Source: Gammaproteobacteria bacterium (GTDB lineage Bacteria; Pseudomonadota; Gammaproteobacteria; Legionellales; Legionellaceae). Taken from it: a stretch of 37,457 bases of DNA. This document shows, one piece after another, positions 36,060 through 37,457 of this stretch (position 1 is the stretch's first letter; every line of letters starts with the position of its first letter). Location: contig JASBUO010000046.1 of assembly GCA_030147855.1 (NCBI GenBank), positions 1 to 37,457 of the forward strand. The letters run 5' to 3'. The notes beneath the pieces are model-generated. The model was not told the DNA's origin. It was given only the letters and a program-made list of their open reading frames with translations, and made no database searches. Both the position numbers and the translations under genes were made by a program.

Positions 36060-37457
36060 TTATTTTGAATTTTTTTTAGACACCTTGGTTTTTGATGGGA
36101 TTTTTGATGGCAAAGATGAACTAAATGGGTCTCTTTCAAGCGCAAACTTTAACACCTGGTCTACCGTCTTCACTGGATGAACCTCTATTCTTTTCAAAAT
36201 ATTTTCTGGTATTTCCGTCAAATCTTTTTTATTTTCCCAAGGAATCAGAACAAATTTAATGCCTCCCCTATCTGCTGCTAATAATTTTTCTTTGAGTCCG
36301 CCAATAGGAAGTACTTGTCCTCTTAAAGTAATTTCTCCAGTCATTGCAACATCTGCACGCACTGGTATCTGTGTTAATACTGAAACCAATGCTGTACACA
36401 TGGCAATCCCTGCACTTGGGCCATCTTTAGGTGTAGCCCCTTCAGGCACATGTACATGGAAGTCGTGTGCCTCATAAAACGTCTCTGAGAAGTGCAATAC
36501 TTTCTCTCGACTCCTCACAACCGTCATTGCTGCATGAATAGATTCTTGCATAACTTCACCCAATTGCCCTGTATGCAAGGTCTTACCCTTTCCAGGCATC
36601 ATGGTTGCTTCAATAGTGAGAAGCTCACCTCCTACACTCGTCCATGCAAGTCCTGTCACCTGTCCTACCTGATTACGCGACTCAGCAAGCCCATAGCGGT
36701 ATTTTTTAACCCCTAAAAACTTCTCAACCTGCTTCGGGGACATTTTTACTTTTTTAATACGCTGGTGCGTTAAAATTTCTTTAACAACTTTCCGACAAAT
36801 GCTTGCAATTTCACGCTCTAAATTACGTACCCCTGCCTCACGCGTGTAATAGTGAATAATCTCGCGTATCGCATCCGATGAAAAGCTCAATTCTTCTTTT
36901 TTAAGACCATTCAGCCTTAATTGTTTTTCAATTAAATAATACTCAGCAATATGTATTTTCTCTTGATCAGTATAACCAGGCAGGCGAATCACTTCCATTC
37001 TATCCAATAAAGGCGCTGGAATTTCGAGTGAATTTGCCGTTGCAATGAACATGACATCACTTAAGTCATACGTCACTTCTAAATAATGATCAGTAAACGT
37101 GTCATTTTGCTCAGGATCTAATACTTCCAATAATGCCGATGCCGGATCCCCTCGAAAATCCATTGCCATTTTATCGACTTCATCAAGCATAATCAGTGGA
37201 TTTTTAACCCCTGCTTTACATAACTTCTGAATAATTCGACCTGGCATCGAGCCAATATAAGTGCGACGATGTCCTCGAATTTCGGCCTCGTCGCGTACGC
37301 CACCTAAAGCAATACGGACAAATGTACGACCTGTCGCATTGGCAATTGACTGACCCAACGACGTCTTACCCACACCGGGAGGCCCAACCAAACATAGAAT
37401 GGGGCCTTTTAAGCGCTTGACACGCTGTTGTACGGCAAGATATTCAAGAATACGCTC
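36060..37457 (-). CDS. lon: ATP-dependent Lon protease, C-terminal part (cut by window)
   Basis: About the last 465 residues of Lon; the gene continues past the right edge. The AAA+ module shows Walker [10 protein letters not shown], Walker [10 protein letters not shown] and arginine-finger/sensor regions. The protease domain has the catalytic Ser in PKDGPSAG and Lys in [16 protein letters not shown], the Ser-Lys dyad of Lon. It degrades abnormal and regulatory proteins in the cytoplasm. The coding frame runs unbroken to the first base of the window end ([18 protein letters not shown]). The C-terminal tail is Lys/Ser-rich ([10 protein letters not shown]). Confidence 0.97.
   Translation of the reverse strand, partial: ERILEYLAVQQRVKRLKGPILCLVGPPGVGKTSLGQSIANATGRTFVRIALGGVRDEAEIRGHRRTYIGSMPGRIIQKLCKAGVKNPLIMLDEVDKMAMDFRGDPASALLEVLDPEQNDTFTDHYLEVTYDLSDVMFIATANSLEIPAPLLDRMEVIRLPGYTDQEKIHIAEYYLIEKQLRLNGLKKEELSFSSDAIREIIHYYTREAGVRNLEREIASICRKVVKEILTHQRIKKVKMSPKQVEKFLGVKKYRYGLAESRNQVGQVTGLAWTSVGGELLTIEATMMPGKGKTLHTGQLGEVMQESIHAAMTVVRSREKVLHFSETFYEAHDFHVHVPEGATPKDGPSAGIAMCTALVSVLTQIPVRADVAMTGEITLRGQVLPIGGLKEKLLAADRGGIKFVLIPWENKKDLTEIPENILKRIEVHPVKTVDQVLKFALERDPFSSSLPSKIPSKTKVSKKNSK

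Overview
The window looks like the chromosome of a gammaproteobacterium of the order Legionellales. The evidence is the moderately low GC, the gammaproteobacterial gene orders (prmB-aroC beside a divergent smrB; lon-hupB-tRNA-ppiD), a metal-type KdsA, and a protein that closely resembles the Legionella ankyrin effector AnkH. The species cannot be named from sequence reading alone. Most of the window is housekeeping core genome with two accessory stretches.

Region 1 (1-5.8 kb): a tRNA-Ser without encoded CCA, a decayed IS4-type transposase, then a minus-strand string read as ribD-ribE-ribBA-pyrG-kdsA (riboflavin, CTP, Kdo). Region 2 (5.8-15 kb): a BepA-like periplasmic protease, a membrane GGDEF protein, fdxA-tsaB-ycaR, a tRNA array (Gly, Cys, Leu) with its own promoter and an internal terminator, pgsA, a HAD phosphatase, rluC, the divergent rne, and a decayed IS5-type transposase.

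Region 3 (15-27 kb): signalling and effector-like genes beside core genes. A cyclic-nucleotide-binding patatin phospholipase, a metallo-beta-lactamase-fold hydrolase and a CHASE2 adenylate cyclase lie next to two ankyrin-repeat genes and a disordered small protein. The cyclase, both ankyrin genes and the disordered-protein gene form one near-gapless minus-strand series with prmB, aroC and asd, so effector-like genes seem to sit inside an amino-acid biosynthesis operon. smrB is divergent from prmB.

Region 4 (27-33.5 kb): a small hypothetical membrane protein, a palindrome-rich spacer, udk-fabI, and an accessory block: a Cys/His-rich membrane protein, a DUF1554-like secreted protein and an outer-membrane-barrel-like protein. 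The last two genes are bracketed by an imperfect 65-bp direct repeat, and next to one copy is a 90-bp nearly perfect hairpin.

Region 5 (33.5-37.5 kb): ppiD, tRNA-Asp and tRNA-Val directly downstream of hupB, then the C-terminal part of lon, cut by the window edge.

The strongest candidates for unusual biology are the effector/cyclase genes fused to the asd operon, the AnkH-like protein with an H-D-C residue set, the possible cAMP circuit (cyclase plus cNMP-binding phospholipase), the hairpin and repeat structures around 31.5-33.5 kb, and a terminator-like hairpin in the rne leader.
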